Assembly: GCF_008312935.1 (NCBI RefSeq)
Contig: NZ_VSZO01000015.1
Location: forward strand, 62,001-126,000
Direction: 5' to 3'
Origin: Roseiconus lacunae
Lineage (GTDB): Bacteria > Planctomycetota > Planctomycetia > Pirellulales > Pirellulaceae
Length of the DNA stretch: 64,000 nt
How positions within the stretch are numbered: the first letter of the stretch is position 1; each line of letters opens with the position of its first letter. Positions 1-7,361 of the stretch are shown here, in pieces. The notes below the pieces were generated by a model. It saw only the letters and a list, made by a program, of their open reading frames with translations, was not told the origin of the DNA and did not search any database. A program made the position numbers and the translations under genes.

Positions 1-2
1 TG

Positions 3-227
3 GCAGTCGCGTTGTTAACGACACTCTATGGAGCGTTGGTTGCAAACGTTGTCTGTATTCCCTTGGCCGGAAAGTTGGAAGCACGTAATCAAGAAGAATC
101 CATGATCCGCGAATTGATGATTTGCGGGATCACGCTTTTAGGCGAAGGCGAGAGCCCGCGTGTTGTCGAAGAGAAACTGCTCAGCTTCCTTTCTCCGAAA
201 ACGCGAAAATCAATCGTAAAGGCATAG
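3..227 (+). CDS. motA: Flagellar motor stator protein MotA, C-terminal end (partial)
   Basis: Only the last 74 residues lie in the window; the gene begins upstream. The visible part reads through a transmembrane segment with the family pattern LLTTLYGALVANVVCIPLA, followed by a cytoplasmic tail (residues ELMICGITLLGEGESP) that matches the end of MotA proteins. MotA with MotB forms the inner-membrane ion channel that drives flagellar rotation. The stop is 4 bases before the start of a motB-like gene, so the two are clearly one operon. The reading frame is open from base 3. A related ExbB-type or gliding stator is less likely because of the strong MotA tail and the MotB neighbours. Confidence 0.85.
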   Translation, partial: AVALLTTLYGALVANVVCIPLAGKLEARNQEESMIRELMICGITLLGEGESPRVVEEKLLSFLSPKTRKSIVKA

Positions 228-231
228 TCTG

Positions 232-885
232 ATGCCCAAGGATGCACCCGCCGATCCGCCGGAAGATATCCCCGCGTGGTTCATGACATACAGCGACGTG
301 ATCACGCTGTTGATGACGTTCTTTATCTTGCTGTTGACCTTTGCGACCACCGAGCCGGAACGGTTCGAAAAGGTCACCGTGAGCGTATTCGGTCGTGCAG
401 GTGCCACGGGGGTTGCCGGTCACAAACATGACAAGCTCGACCGCGATTCCTGGACGACAAGGATTCGCCCCCGTGCCGCTCGAATCGCGTTGCAAGGAAG
501 CGAAATGCCGCCGATCGAAAAGGAAATGGCAAGTGCCGCGGTCGGTAAAGGTCTCGAAGGGCTTTCCGAAGAAGAGTCCAAACGTGATGTGATGAAGACG
601 TTTGCGTTTGAGTTACCGATCAAGAAAATGGTCGGCTCGGATATGAAGGTGAATCGACAAGGCGCACAAGCGGCCGCGAAGCTTTCTGCGCAATTGCGAT
701 CGCTCAGCATTCATTGCGTCTTGGAAGTCTCCGATCCAAAACTTCAGGATCGTGTGTGCGCTTTCGCCGACTATCTCTATCACGTGGAGAAAGCCCGACC
801 GGGACAAATCGGCACTGCCCTCACTGAGAAGGTTACGACCGACATGGTGCGGATCGTCATCGAGCAATACGAGAGTGGCCGATGA
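232..885 (+). CDS. motB: MotB-like stator protein (first of two)
   Basis: The protein has 217 residues. A short cytoplasmic N-terminus is followed by one membrane segment (about residues 20-39, TYSDVITLLMTFFILLLTF). Asp22 sits at the place of the essential proton-binding Asp of MotB. The rest should lie in the periplasm. MotB normally ends in an OmpA-like peptidoglycan-binding domain; here the region about 125-217 has the right size but I cannot see the usual conserved motifs, so the domain is very divergent. It follows motA by 4 bases and overlaps the next motB-like gene by 4 bases (ATGA), so translation of the three is probably coupled. The function as stator subunit is inferred from the membrane motif and from motA. 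Confidence 0.8.
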   Translation: MPKDAPADPPEDIPAWFMTYSDVITLLMTFFILLLTFATTEPERFEKVTVSVFGRAGATGVAGHKHDKLDRDSWTTRIRPRAARIALQGSEMPPIEKEMASAAVGKGLEGLSEEESKRDVMKTFAFELPIKKMVGSDMKVNRQGAQAAAKLSAQLRSLSIHCVLEVSDPKLQDRVCAFADYLYHVEKARPGQIGTALTEKVTTDMVRIVIEQYESGR

Positions 886-1634
886 GCAAACGAAAGAAGC
901 TTGAGCCCAGTGTTCCGAGCAAGGCCTATCTCGTTTCCTTTGGTGACACGATGACGGCACTGCTTGCGTTCTTCATCGTTCTCAACTCGCTGGCAAAAGA
1001 ACAGACCGGCGCGAACATGTATTCTGGAACGGGGTCGTTCGTCAATGCGTTCACCAGTGCGGGAACACCGGGGAAAATGTCCGGTGATCGATCTTCAGAG
1101 ATGATCCAACAAGAGTCTCAAAAGCCGTTGTACGCGCTTCAGGAAAACTTGCACAAGAATGAAAAGCAAGAGGACGTTGGTCCGGATGAGAGCAACAACC
1201 ATGAACGAGTCATCGATCGTGACCGGGAGCAGTTTCAGAAGTTTTTGAAAGAACTCGAGGAGCAACTTGATTTACGGACCTTGCCGCAGATCGAAGATCA
1301 AGTTGTCTTTGACTCCTTTCAACCGCCGGACCCAAAGACCGGTAAAATCAGCCGTCACGCGACGCAGCTAATTTCCGAAACCTTGTCAAAAATGCGTGAT
1401 GAAAACATGGTGATGGAGATCGTCGTTTGGGCGGACATGCCAAAGGCCTCAGCACTGAAACGGACTTTGGAGAAGTCAACCAAACTACGAAACGAAGTCG
1501 AGTCGTCCTTTTGGATGAACCAATCGACCCGTTCTCGCATCAAATACCGCGTGAAGCCCTGGTTGTTCGCCGATGCGAAACGCCCACAGATGTCGATCAT
1601 CCTGGGACGCCAAGCGTCGCCGGCTGCTCCGTAG
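882..1634 (+). CDS. MotB-like stator protein (second of two)
   Basis: The protein has 250 residues and the same layout as its upstream neighbour: a basic N-terminus (MSKRKK), one membrane segment with SFGDTMTALLAFFIVLNSLA, and a periplasmic part. Asp22 is again in the position of the proton-carrying Asp. The middle (about 60-130) is polar and charged and probably forms a linker or coiled coil. The end (about 135-245) could be a degenerate OmpA-like fold but lacks motifs I can recognise. It differs strongly from the first copy outside the membrane segment, so it is an old paralogue and not a recent duplication. It starts inside the stop of the preceding gene (ATGA overlap). It may form a mixed stator with the first copy or serve a second motor. 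Confidence 0.75.
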   Translation: MSKRKKLEPSVPSKAYLVSFGDTMTALLAFFIVLNSLAKEQTGANMYSGTGSFVNAFTSAGTPGKMSGDRSSEMIQQESQKPLYALQENLHKNEKQEDVGPDESNNHERVIDRDREQFQKFLKELEEQLDLRTLPQIEDQVVFDSFQPPDPKTGKISRHATQLISETLSKMRDENMVMEIVVWADMPKASALKRTLEKSTKLRNEVESSFWMNQSTRSRIKYRVKPWLFADAKRPQMSIILGRQASPAAP

Positions 1635-1684
1635 CGAAGCAACCTCTTTGCGACATCATCCTTCGTCGCCGATACGAATCTTAA

Positions 1685-2638
1685 TTATGAATCGATCGGC
1701 GCGCTAAACGTGCTGCCACGTTTGAGTTGATGACCTCGTAGCCATTGCTCACCGCTCATTTGGTTCTTCCCCGCCGGACGGATTTCGTCGAGTCGCAAAA
1801 GTCCGTCTCCGCAGCAAACGATCAATTCCTGATCGCCGGTGACTTGTCCCGGTTGAAGTTCCGCGACATCTCCTTCGACCGGACTGACTCGCAGGACGGC
1901 GATCCGTTGAGGCGGTTTACCTTGGCGAAGTTGGATCTCGGTGTAAGCAATCGGCCAGGGCTGCATCCCACGGACGTGGCAGTCAATCTTGCTGCGATCC
2001 CATCCCCAATCGATGTGTGCTTCACGTTTGTGCAGACGCGGTGCTCGGGTCACCTTTGTGGCATCTTGGGTTTCTCCGATCGCAGTTTCTCCGTCCCAAT
2101 GCCGCAGGGTTTCGATCGAATCGACAACCAGGTCGACCCCAAGGCTCGAAAGGCGTTCTTCGAGTTCTCCCGACGTTTCATCAGGTTGAATCTCAGTCGT
2201 CGCTTTGGCGAGAATCGGACCTCCGTCAAGACGTGGCGTCATGTGAATCACGCTCACTCCCGTTATGGGGTCTCCACTGAGCAGCGCCCGTTGAACAGGT
2301 GCCGCCCCGCGATACGCCGGTAGCAGCGAACCATGCAGGTTGATGCCGCCCAGTCGCGCGCTCTCGAGTGCCGCCGGTTTAAGTATGTGACCGTAGTCGC
2401 AGACGACGAGTAGATCCGGTGACCACAGTTGAAGCTGTTCGACGGCCGCATCTTCGTTGATCGAAACTGGATCGAAGATTGGCAACGAATGCTCGTTCGC
2501 CCAGGTGCGCACGGGGGCCGGAGGAGGACCTTTCCGGCTTTTTACCGGCGGTTCTGGTTTCGTCACCACGGCGATGATTGTGTCTTCGGATCGACGGAGG
2601 GCTTCAAAGCTGGGGACCGCAAAGGGACCAGTGCCCAT
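1685..2638 (-). CDS. fmt: Methionyl-tRNA formyltransferase
   Basis: It transfers a formyl group from 10-formyltetrahydrofolate to the initiator Met-tRNA. From the ATG at 2638 the protein has 317 residues. The formyltransferase core shows INLHGSLLPAYRGAAP (Asn100, His102) and GVSVIHMTPRLDGGPILA (Asp138), the catalytic triad of the family. The C-terminal domain that binds tRNA follows from about residue 210. The ATG start would drop part of the first beta strand: homology to the usual start (KIIVMGT) continues upstream in frame, yet no ATG, GTG or TTG lies between 2638 and the in-frame stop. A possible ATC start at 2659 is listed separately. The gene lies downstream of def on the same strand, the classic def-fmt pair. 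Confidence 0.93.
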   Translation of the reverse strand: MGTGPFAVPSFEALRRSEDTIIAVVTKPEPPVKSRKGPPPAPVRTWANEHSLPIFDPVSINEDAAVEQLQLWSPDLLVVCDYGHILKPAALESARLGGINLHGSLLPAYRGAAPVQRALLSGDPITGVSVIHMTPRLDGGPILAKATTEIQPDETSGELEERLSSLGVDLVVDSIETLRHWDGETAIGETQDATKVTRAPRLHKREAHIDWGWDRSKIDCHVRGMQPWPIAYTEIQLRQGKPPQRIAVLRVSPVEGDVAELQPGQVTGDQELIVCCGDGLLRLDEIRPAGKNQMSGEQWLRGHQLKRGSTFSAPIDS

Positions 2639-2656
2639 GACAATGATTTTTAAAGC

Positions 2657-2672
2657 GATGGGACCATTCCTT
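2657..2672 (-). promoter_or_regulatory. Putative fmt ribosome binding site and non-canonical ATC start
   Basis: On the minus strand AAGGA (2672-2668) stands 8 bases before an in-frame ATC codon (2659-2657). Starting there would give residues MALKIIV before the annotated Met and would place the catalytic residues at 107, 109 and 145, close to 108, 110 and 146 in the E. coli enzyme. The ATG at 2638 has no comparable Shine-Dalgarno sequence. Use of ATC is inferred from spacing and homology only; the ATT at 2650-2648 is another possibility. Confidence 0.4.
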
Positions 2673-2737
2673 GTTCAAGAATCGCGTTGCGGGAATCGCG
2701 AGCGATCACCCGACGGCTGATGAAGTCGGTTCGACCG

Positions 2738-3322
2738 TTAGCAGTACTTTTCGGTCCACTGATTGAGGCGTTCGACAAGCTCTTCATCAGGAGGGATCGC
2801 GCCGGCAGATTGCTTTGATCGAAAATCGGTTTCAAATTCATCAAGTTCCGGCTGGATTTCTTGGACCGCTTGCTCATTCATGCGATCGAAAAACATTGTC
2901 CCATCGAGATGATCGATTTCGTGCAAAAAGACTCGCGCCAAAAAGCCTTCGACGGTAGCATCGATTGACTTGCCGGAAATGTCGAAGGCGCTGATTCGAA
3001 TCGATTTCGGCCGAATGACCTCGCCGTTGACGCCGGGCAGACTGAGGCAACCTTCGACAGAGCTGGCGTTGCCCTTCGGACGCTGAACTTCGGGATTGAG
3101 GATGACGAATTCCTCGCCCTCCCCACGTTGGCCGGTCGGGTTGGCTACGAACATTCGCAACGGTAGGTCCACCTGGTTTGCCGCCAATCCGACGCCGCCG
3201 CTTTCATACATTAAATCCAGCATCTCCTGGGCGATCTGCTTCAGTTCGGCATCGACTTTGCGAATCGGCTTGCTGACATAGCGGAGCGTTGGATGCGGAT
3301 AATGAATGACTTCAAGCGGCAT
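2738..3322 (-). CDS. def: Peptide deformylase
   Basis: It removes the N-formyl group from new proteins and uses a metal ion, usually iron. The protein has 194 residues, normal for the family. The three signature motifs are present: GVGLAANQ (Gln50), EGCLSLPG (metal ligand Cys92) and HEIDH (ligands His134 and His138, catalytic Glu135). The C-terminal tail of about 35 residues is acidic. The start Met precedes LEVIHYPHPTLR, the usual beginning. It is the first gene of a minus-strand operon with fmt; 78 bases separate its stop from the putative ATC start of fmt. A divergent intergenic region of 288 bases separates it from mch and must hold promoters for both directions, though I see no clear consensus there. 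Confidence 0.96.
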   Translation of the reverse strand: MPLEVIHYPHPTLRYVSKPIRKVDAELKQIAQEMLDLMYESGGVGLAANQVDLPLRMFVANPTGQRGEGEEFVILNPEVQRPKGNASSVEGCLSLPGVNGEVIRPKSIRISAFDISGKSIDATVEGFLARVFLHEIDHLDGTMFFDRMNEQAVQEIQPELDEFETDFRSKQSAGAIPPDEELVERLNQWTEKYC

Positions 3323-3610
3323 GGCTGACTGAATCGGAAGGAGGGGACAATTCGAGATCGACTATCATGACGGATTTTGGTGTTTTTGTCATTCCACCTA
3401 ACCCAACAAGCGTTCGCGGTAGATTTGCGAAGTGGTAACCCGTCGCGGCTGTCGAAAGTGGTGCGCCCCCTCGACATCGCAAGGAGCTTTTGCCACCATC
3501 GTCGATGGCCCGCGTAAACGCAGCGTTTTCCGCGTTGTTTGGCGAGCTTTGACGCAAAATTCTGTCCCGATTGATTTCTCCTGTCCCGACTTTGCGAGTT
3601 GAATTTGTCG

Positions 3611-4567
3611 ATGCGACTGTCACCAAATCAGAATGCGATCGGGGTGATCGAACGCCTCGCCGCCGATCCGGTCAGCGGCGTGACGGTGCGGGAGATCGGT
3701 GACGCAAACGTCTACGACTTCGGTGTCAAAGTGGACGGGACGCTTGCCGGGGGACTTGCGTTGGCCGAAATCTGTTTGGGCGGATTAGGCCGTGTCTCGC
3801 TCGTTCCATGTGACGGGCAGCGATTTGTATCGGCTAACAGCATCTATGTTCAGACCGACGCTCCATTGGTGGCGTGTCTCGGATGTCAATACGCCGGATG
3901 GCCGGTTCAGGCGGACGACTATTTTGCGATGGGCAGTGGTCCGGCCCGCTTGCATCGTGGTCGTGAAGCGATGCTGCAAAAGTATGACCTCGGGGATTCG
4001 GAATCGAAGTCTGCCGTGGTCGTGCTTGAGGCGGAATCGTTTCCGACCGAATCGACGATCGCGCTGATCGCCGAACAGTGTGGCGTCCAGGCAAAGCAAT
4101 TGAGAGTGTGTATCGCGCCGAGTACGTCGATCGCCGGATCGGCCCAAGTCGTCGCCCGTAGCATCGAAACCGCGTTGCACAAAATCGATGAACTGGGTTT
4201 TGATGTCCGTCGTATTGTTAGCGGAACCGGCTGCGCCCCGTTGCCTCCGCCGGCAAAGCGAGGCGATATGATCGGCGGTATCGGCCGGACGAACGATGCG
4301 ATGCTCTATGGCGCCGAAGTCACGCTGTATGTCAATTGTGATGACGAAGCGGTCGAATCGATCTACGAAAAAATCCCTAGTTGTTCGTCTTCCGACTACG
4401 GGCGTCCGTTCGCGAAAATCTTCGCGGACTATGATCACGATTTCTACAAAGTCGACCCGATGTTGTTCAGTCCCGCGGTGGTGACGGTATGTAATTTGAA
4501 AAGCGGACGGACGTTCCGGGCGGGAAAGTTTCTGACTGACGTTCTACGTGAGTCATTCTTATCATGA
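3611..4567 (+). CDS. mch: Methenyltetrahydromethanopterin cyclohydrolase
   Basis: It converts methenyl-H4MPT to formyl-H4MPT in the H4MPT-linked C1 oxidation route, which planctomycetes share with methylotrophic proteobacteria and methanogens. The protein has 318 residues, the normal size. Family features are GGLALAEICLGGLG near residue 45, the stretch APLVACLGCQYAGWPV near 85, and SGTGCAPLPPPAKRGDMIGG near 210 with the later GRTNDAMLYGAEV. I chose the ATG at 3611; a TTG at 3599 in frame is possible, and neither has a good Shine-Dalgarno site. The stop overlaps the start of the next gene by 4 bases, so the two are translationally coupled. No other gene of the C1 pathway, such as fae or mtd, is in the window. 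Confidence 0.93.
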   Translation: MRLSPNQNAIGVIERLAADPVSGVTVREIGDANVYDFGVKVDGTLAGGLALAEICLGGLGRVSLVPCDGQRFVSANSIYVQTDAPLVACLGCQYAGWPVQADDYFAMGSGPARLHRGREAMLQKYDLGDSESKSAVVVLEAESFPTESTIALIAEQCGVQAKQLRVCIAPSTSIAGSAQVVARSIETALHKIDELGFDVRRIVSGTGCAPLPPPAKRGDMIGGIGRTNDAMLYGAEVTLYVNCDDEAVESIYEKIPSCSSSDYGRPFAKIFADYDHDFYKVDPMLFSPAVVTVCNLKSGRTFRAGKFLTDVLRESFLS

Positions 4568-5571
4568 CGGTTGAACCGAAACGTTCCGCGTCAACAGTGG
4601 GCGCGGCGCGTTTCTTGATGTTGGGGCCATCGGAAGGCTGGCATGCCGAACAGCTACGCGCTGCTTGCCGTCGTCACGGTTGCCGAGTCGATGCGGCGGG
4701 ATATGAATCGTTGGCTTCGATCACCGCAACGCCCCATTCGACGGGATCCTTTTCTGGGAACTCGATCGCCGATCGGCCGGTGACGACCCGGCATCGATGC
4801 GACGCGGGGCCGATCGAACAATACGATGGCATCTTGACGCGTACGATGCCTGCGGCGTCGATGGAACGGTTGACATATCGTTTGGCGGTGCTTCACGGGA
4901 TCGCCGATCGGATTGAAGGTCGCCCCATTGCGATGGTCAATCCGCCGCGCGGTCTGGAATGGGCGATCGACAAGTTTGCCACTTCGATGCGTCTTGCGGC
5001 GGCGGGCTATCCGGTACCTGATACGGAGGTGGTTCAAGATCGAAGCGAAGCGCTCGACGCATTCGATCGCCTAGGATCCGACTGTATTGTCAAGCCGATT
5101 TTTGGCGGCGAAGGGCGCGGGGTGATGCGTGTGTCGGATCGCGAACTGGCATGGACCTGTTTTTCCAGCCTTGAACAACTTCAGGCGACTATCTTAATCC
5201 AGCGGTTTGTCTCACCGGGTGGACGCGATACAAGACTGTTAGTGATCGGTGATCGTGTGTTGGGGTTTCGGCGGATTAACGAGAGATCATTTCGAACGAA
5301 CTTAAAAACAGGATCAAGCTGCGAACGCGTCGACGTCGATCCGGCGCATGTCGAAGCGGCTCGTTCGATCACACGCCGCTTTGGATTGCAATTTGCGTCG
5401 GTCGACATCATCGACAACGATCATGGCCCACCGTTATTCTTGGAAGTCAACGCGATCCCGGGTTGGAAAGGCGCGCAATCGGTGTGCGACGATTCGATCG
5501 CTGATCTGGTCATTGATCGTCTTCGGCAACTTTGCAGAAATGGTCAACTTTCCATCAACAACGGATCGTGA
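4564..5571 (+). CDS. ATP-grasp ligase, RimK/MptN-like, linked to H4MPT pathway
   Basis: The protein has 335 residues. It has a RimK-type ATP-grasp fold: the lysine and glycine-rich loop CIVKPIFGGEGRGVMRV near 175 binds ATP, and FLEVNAIPGWKGAQSV near 300 holds the metal-binding Glu and Asn. ATP-grasp enzymes of this kind join an amino acid or other amine to a carboxylate. Related genes lie beside mch in methylotrophs and resemble tetrahydromethanopterin:glutamate ligases, so a role in finishing the H4MPT-like cofactor is the best guess. The 4-base overlap with mch supports this. The substrate cannot be read from the sequence. The next gene begins 38 bases downstream. Confidence 0.8.
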   Translation: MTVEPKRSASTVGAARFLMLGPSEGWHAEQLRAACRRHGCRVDAAGYESLASITATPHSTGSFSGNSIADRPVTTRHRCDAGPIEQYDGILTRTMPAASMERLTYRLAVLHGIADRIEGRPIAMVNPPRGLEWAIDKFATSMRLAAAGYPVPDTEVVQDRSEALDAFDRLGSDCIVKPIFGGEGRGVMRVSDRELAWTCFSSLEQLQATILIQRFVSPGGRDTRLLVIGDRVLGFRRINERSFRTNLKTGSSCERVDVDPAHVEAARSITRRFGLQFASVDIIDNDHGPPLFLEVNAIPGWKGAQSVCDDSIADLVIDRLRQLCRNGQLSINNGS

Positions 5572-5609
5572 TTCGAAACGATCGTTCGTCAACTTCGAAA
5601 GACTTATCA

Positions 5610-7307
5610 ATGCCAAGCCAAGTTCGAGATGGAAATGTTGCGTCGCGATTGGAAGTCGTCGCGTCGCTAGCTCCCGGAGCGATCGCGATTGCGGAACCGA
5701 GCGGGCCGCCGACCAAAGATGGGACACGCAGTTATTCGTTGACTACGTTTGACAACTTAGACAAGGAAAGCGACGCGATAGCGGCAGGTTTGGTGCGGTG
5801 GGGACTGAGACCGGGAATGCGCGTGGCCATGTTGGTGCCCTTCGGTGCCCGATTTATCGGCTTGGTGTTCGCGCTCCTAAAGTCCGGCGTAACGGTCATC
5901 TTGATTGATCCAGGAATCGGCCGAAAGCACTTGGTGCGTTGCCTTTCCGATGCCAAGCCCGATGGGTTTGTTGGGATCCCCAAGGCGATGGCGATTCGCA
6001 CCTTGCTGGGCCGAAAATTTCCGGCGGCAAAATGGAATGTCACCGTTGGGAGACGGCTATTCTGGGGCGGTAAAACACTTGATCAAATTAAAACGCTTGG
6101 TCAGTCAATCCCCCAGGATCGACGAAAGGAGTCTCTTCCGCGTGTCGAGCGGGCGGATCCTGCGGCGATCATTTTTACGACCGGTAGTACCGGACCGCCG
6201 AAGGGAGTGCTTTACACGCACGGAACATTTCATGCCCAAATTGATCGGATCCGTGAACGTTACGACATTCATCGCGGGTCGCGTGATCTCGCATGCTTTC
6301 CACTTTTTGGATTGTTCGACGCCGTCATGGGAGTCACGACGATCATCCCCGATATGGATCCGACTCGGCCTGCCGAGGTCAATCCGCAACGTTTGATAGA
6401 AGCTGCCGAGCAATGGGAGGTTGATCAATCATTCGGTTCGCCGGCACTTTGGAACACCGTCATTCGGTGGTGTGAAAGTCGCGGCATTGACAATCCATTT
6501 CCGACGATGCGTCGTATCTTGTCAGCCGGCGCTCCCGTCCCGGCATCGACGATGGCCCGGCTACGGCGCTTACTTGACGAGGAAGCCGAAATCTACACGC
6601 CATACGGTGCGACCGAAGCGTTGCCACTTGCGTCTATTGAGTCACGGCAGATTATTGGTGAAACCGGTCCGGCCTCGACTCGGGGGAAAGGCGTTTGTGT
6701 CGGGACCCGGTTCGATGATGTGCAATGGAAGGTGATCAAGGTTCACGACGGGCCGATCGAGTCAATTGATCAGATCGAGGAACTACCGCAAGGTAAGATC
6801 GGCGAGTTAATGGTGACCGGGCCAATGGTCACCCGTGAATACGTGGTCCGAGCCGATCAAAACGCGTTACATAAAGTCGCCGACGGTGGCACCGTTTGGC
6901 ATCGCATGGGCGACGTGGGGTACTTGGATCGAGAGGATCGGTTTTGGTTTTGTGGTCGCAAAGCCCATCGTGTGACCAACGACAAGAAAACGTGGTACAC
7001 GGTGCCCTGCGAAGCGATCTTTAATGCACATCCCAATGTCTATCGATCCGCACTCGTCGGACGCGGCGAACCCGGTCGTCAAACCCCCGTCATTTTGGTC
7101 GAACCGATCCCCGAAGCGAAGCCGAAGACGGATGCGGAGAAACAGCGTTTGCGTGAAGAGTTGCTAACCTTGGCGTCGTTGAATCCGCTCACCGTACGAA
7201 TCACTGAAGTGATCATTCGAGACCAACCTTTGCCAACAGACATCCGTCATAACAGCAAGATTTTTCGCGAACGATTGGCCGAAGAGCTTAACGGGGGAGC
7301 AAGCTGA
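5610..7307 (+). CDS. oleC: Acyl-AMP ligase of the OleC (olefin beta-lactone synthetase) type
   Basis: The protein has 565 residues. The AMP-binding family is clear: P-loop FTTGSTGPPKGV near residue 192, YTPYGATEALP near 330, and RMGDVGYLDREDRFWFCGRKAHR near 455, given here in parts: RMGDVGYLD and FWFCGRKAHR. The PYGATEALP and CGRKAHRV versions match OleC proteins, which convert beta-hydroxy acids to beta-lactones during long-chain olefin synthesis. The other Ole proteins (OleA, OleB, OleD) are not nearby. The ATG at 5610 was chosen because an earlier in-frame ATG at 5532 would overlap the upstream gene by 40 bases and adds residues without family likeness. The gene follows the ATP-grasp gene in the same direction and may share its transcript. 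A general fatty-acid CoA ligase is the alternative. Confidence 0.75.
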   Translation: MPSQVRDGNVASRLEVVASLAPGAIAIAEPSGPPTKDGTRSYSLTTFDNLDKESDAIAAGLVRWGLRPGMRVAMLVPFGARFIGLVFALLKSGVTVILIDPGIGRKHLVRCLSDAKPDGFVGIPKAMAIRTLLGRKFPAAKWNVTVGRRLFWGGKTLDQIKTLGQSIPQDRRKESLPRVERADPAAIIFTTGSTGPPKGVLYTHGTFHAQIDRIRERYDIHRGSRDLACFPLFGLFDAVMGVTTIIPDMDPTRPAEVNPQRLIEAAEQWEVDQSFGSPALWNTVIRWCESRGIDNPFPTMRRILSAGAPVPASTMARLRRLLDEEAEIYTPYGATEALPLASIESRQIIGETGPASTRGKGVCVGTRFDDVQWKVIKVHDGPIESIDQIEELPQGKIGELMVTGPMVTREYVVRADQNALHKVADGGTVWHRMGDVGYLDREDRFWFCGRKAHRVTNDKKTWYTVPCEAIFNAHPNVYRSALVGRGEPGRQTPVILVEPIPEAKPKTDAEKQRLREELLTLASLNPLTVRITEVIIRDQPLPTDIRHNSKIFRERLAEELNGGAS

Positions 7308-7361
7308 TCGTCGATCCTGTCTCTATCCCGCGGTGCGAACGTCGCGTTGTGTGATCGGTCC

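Noticed and set aside
3785-4438. Open frame of 217 codons on the minus strand inside mch
   Set aside because: The mirrored composition of mch explains it; no motif or start signal.
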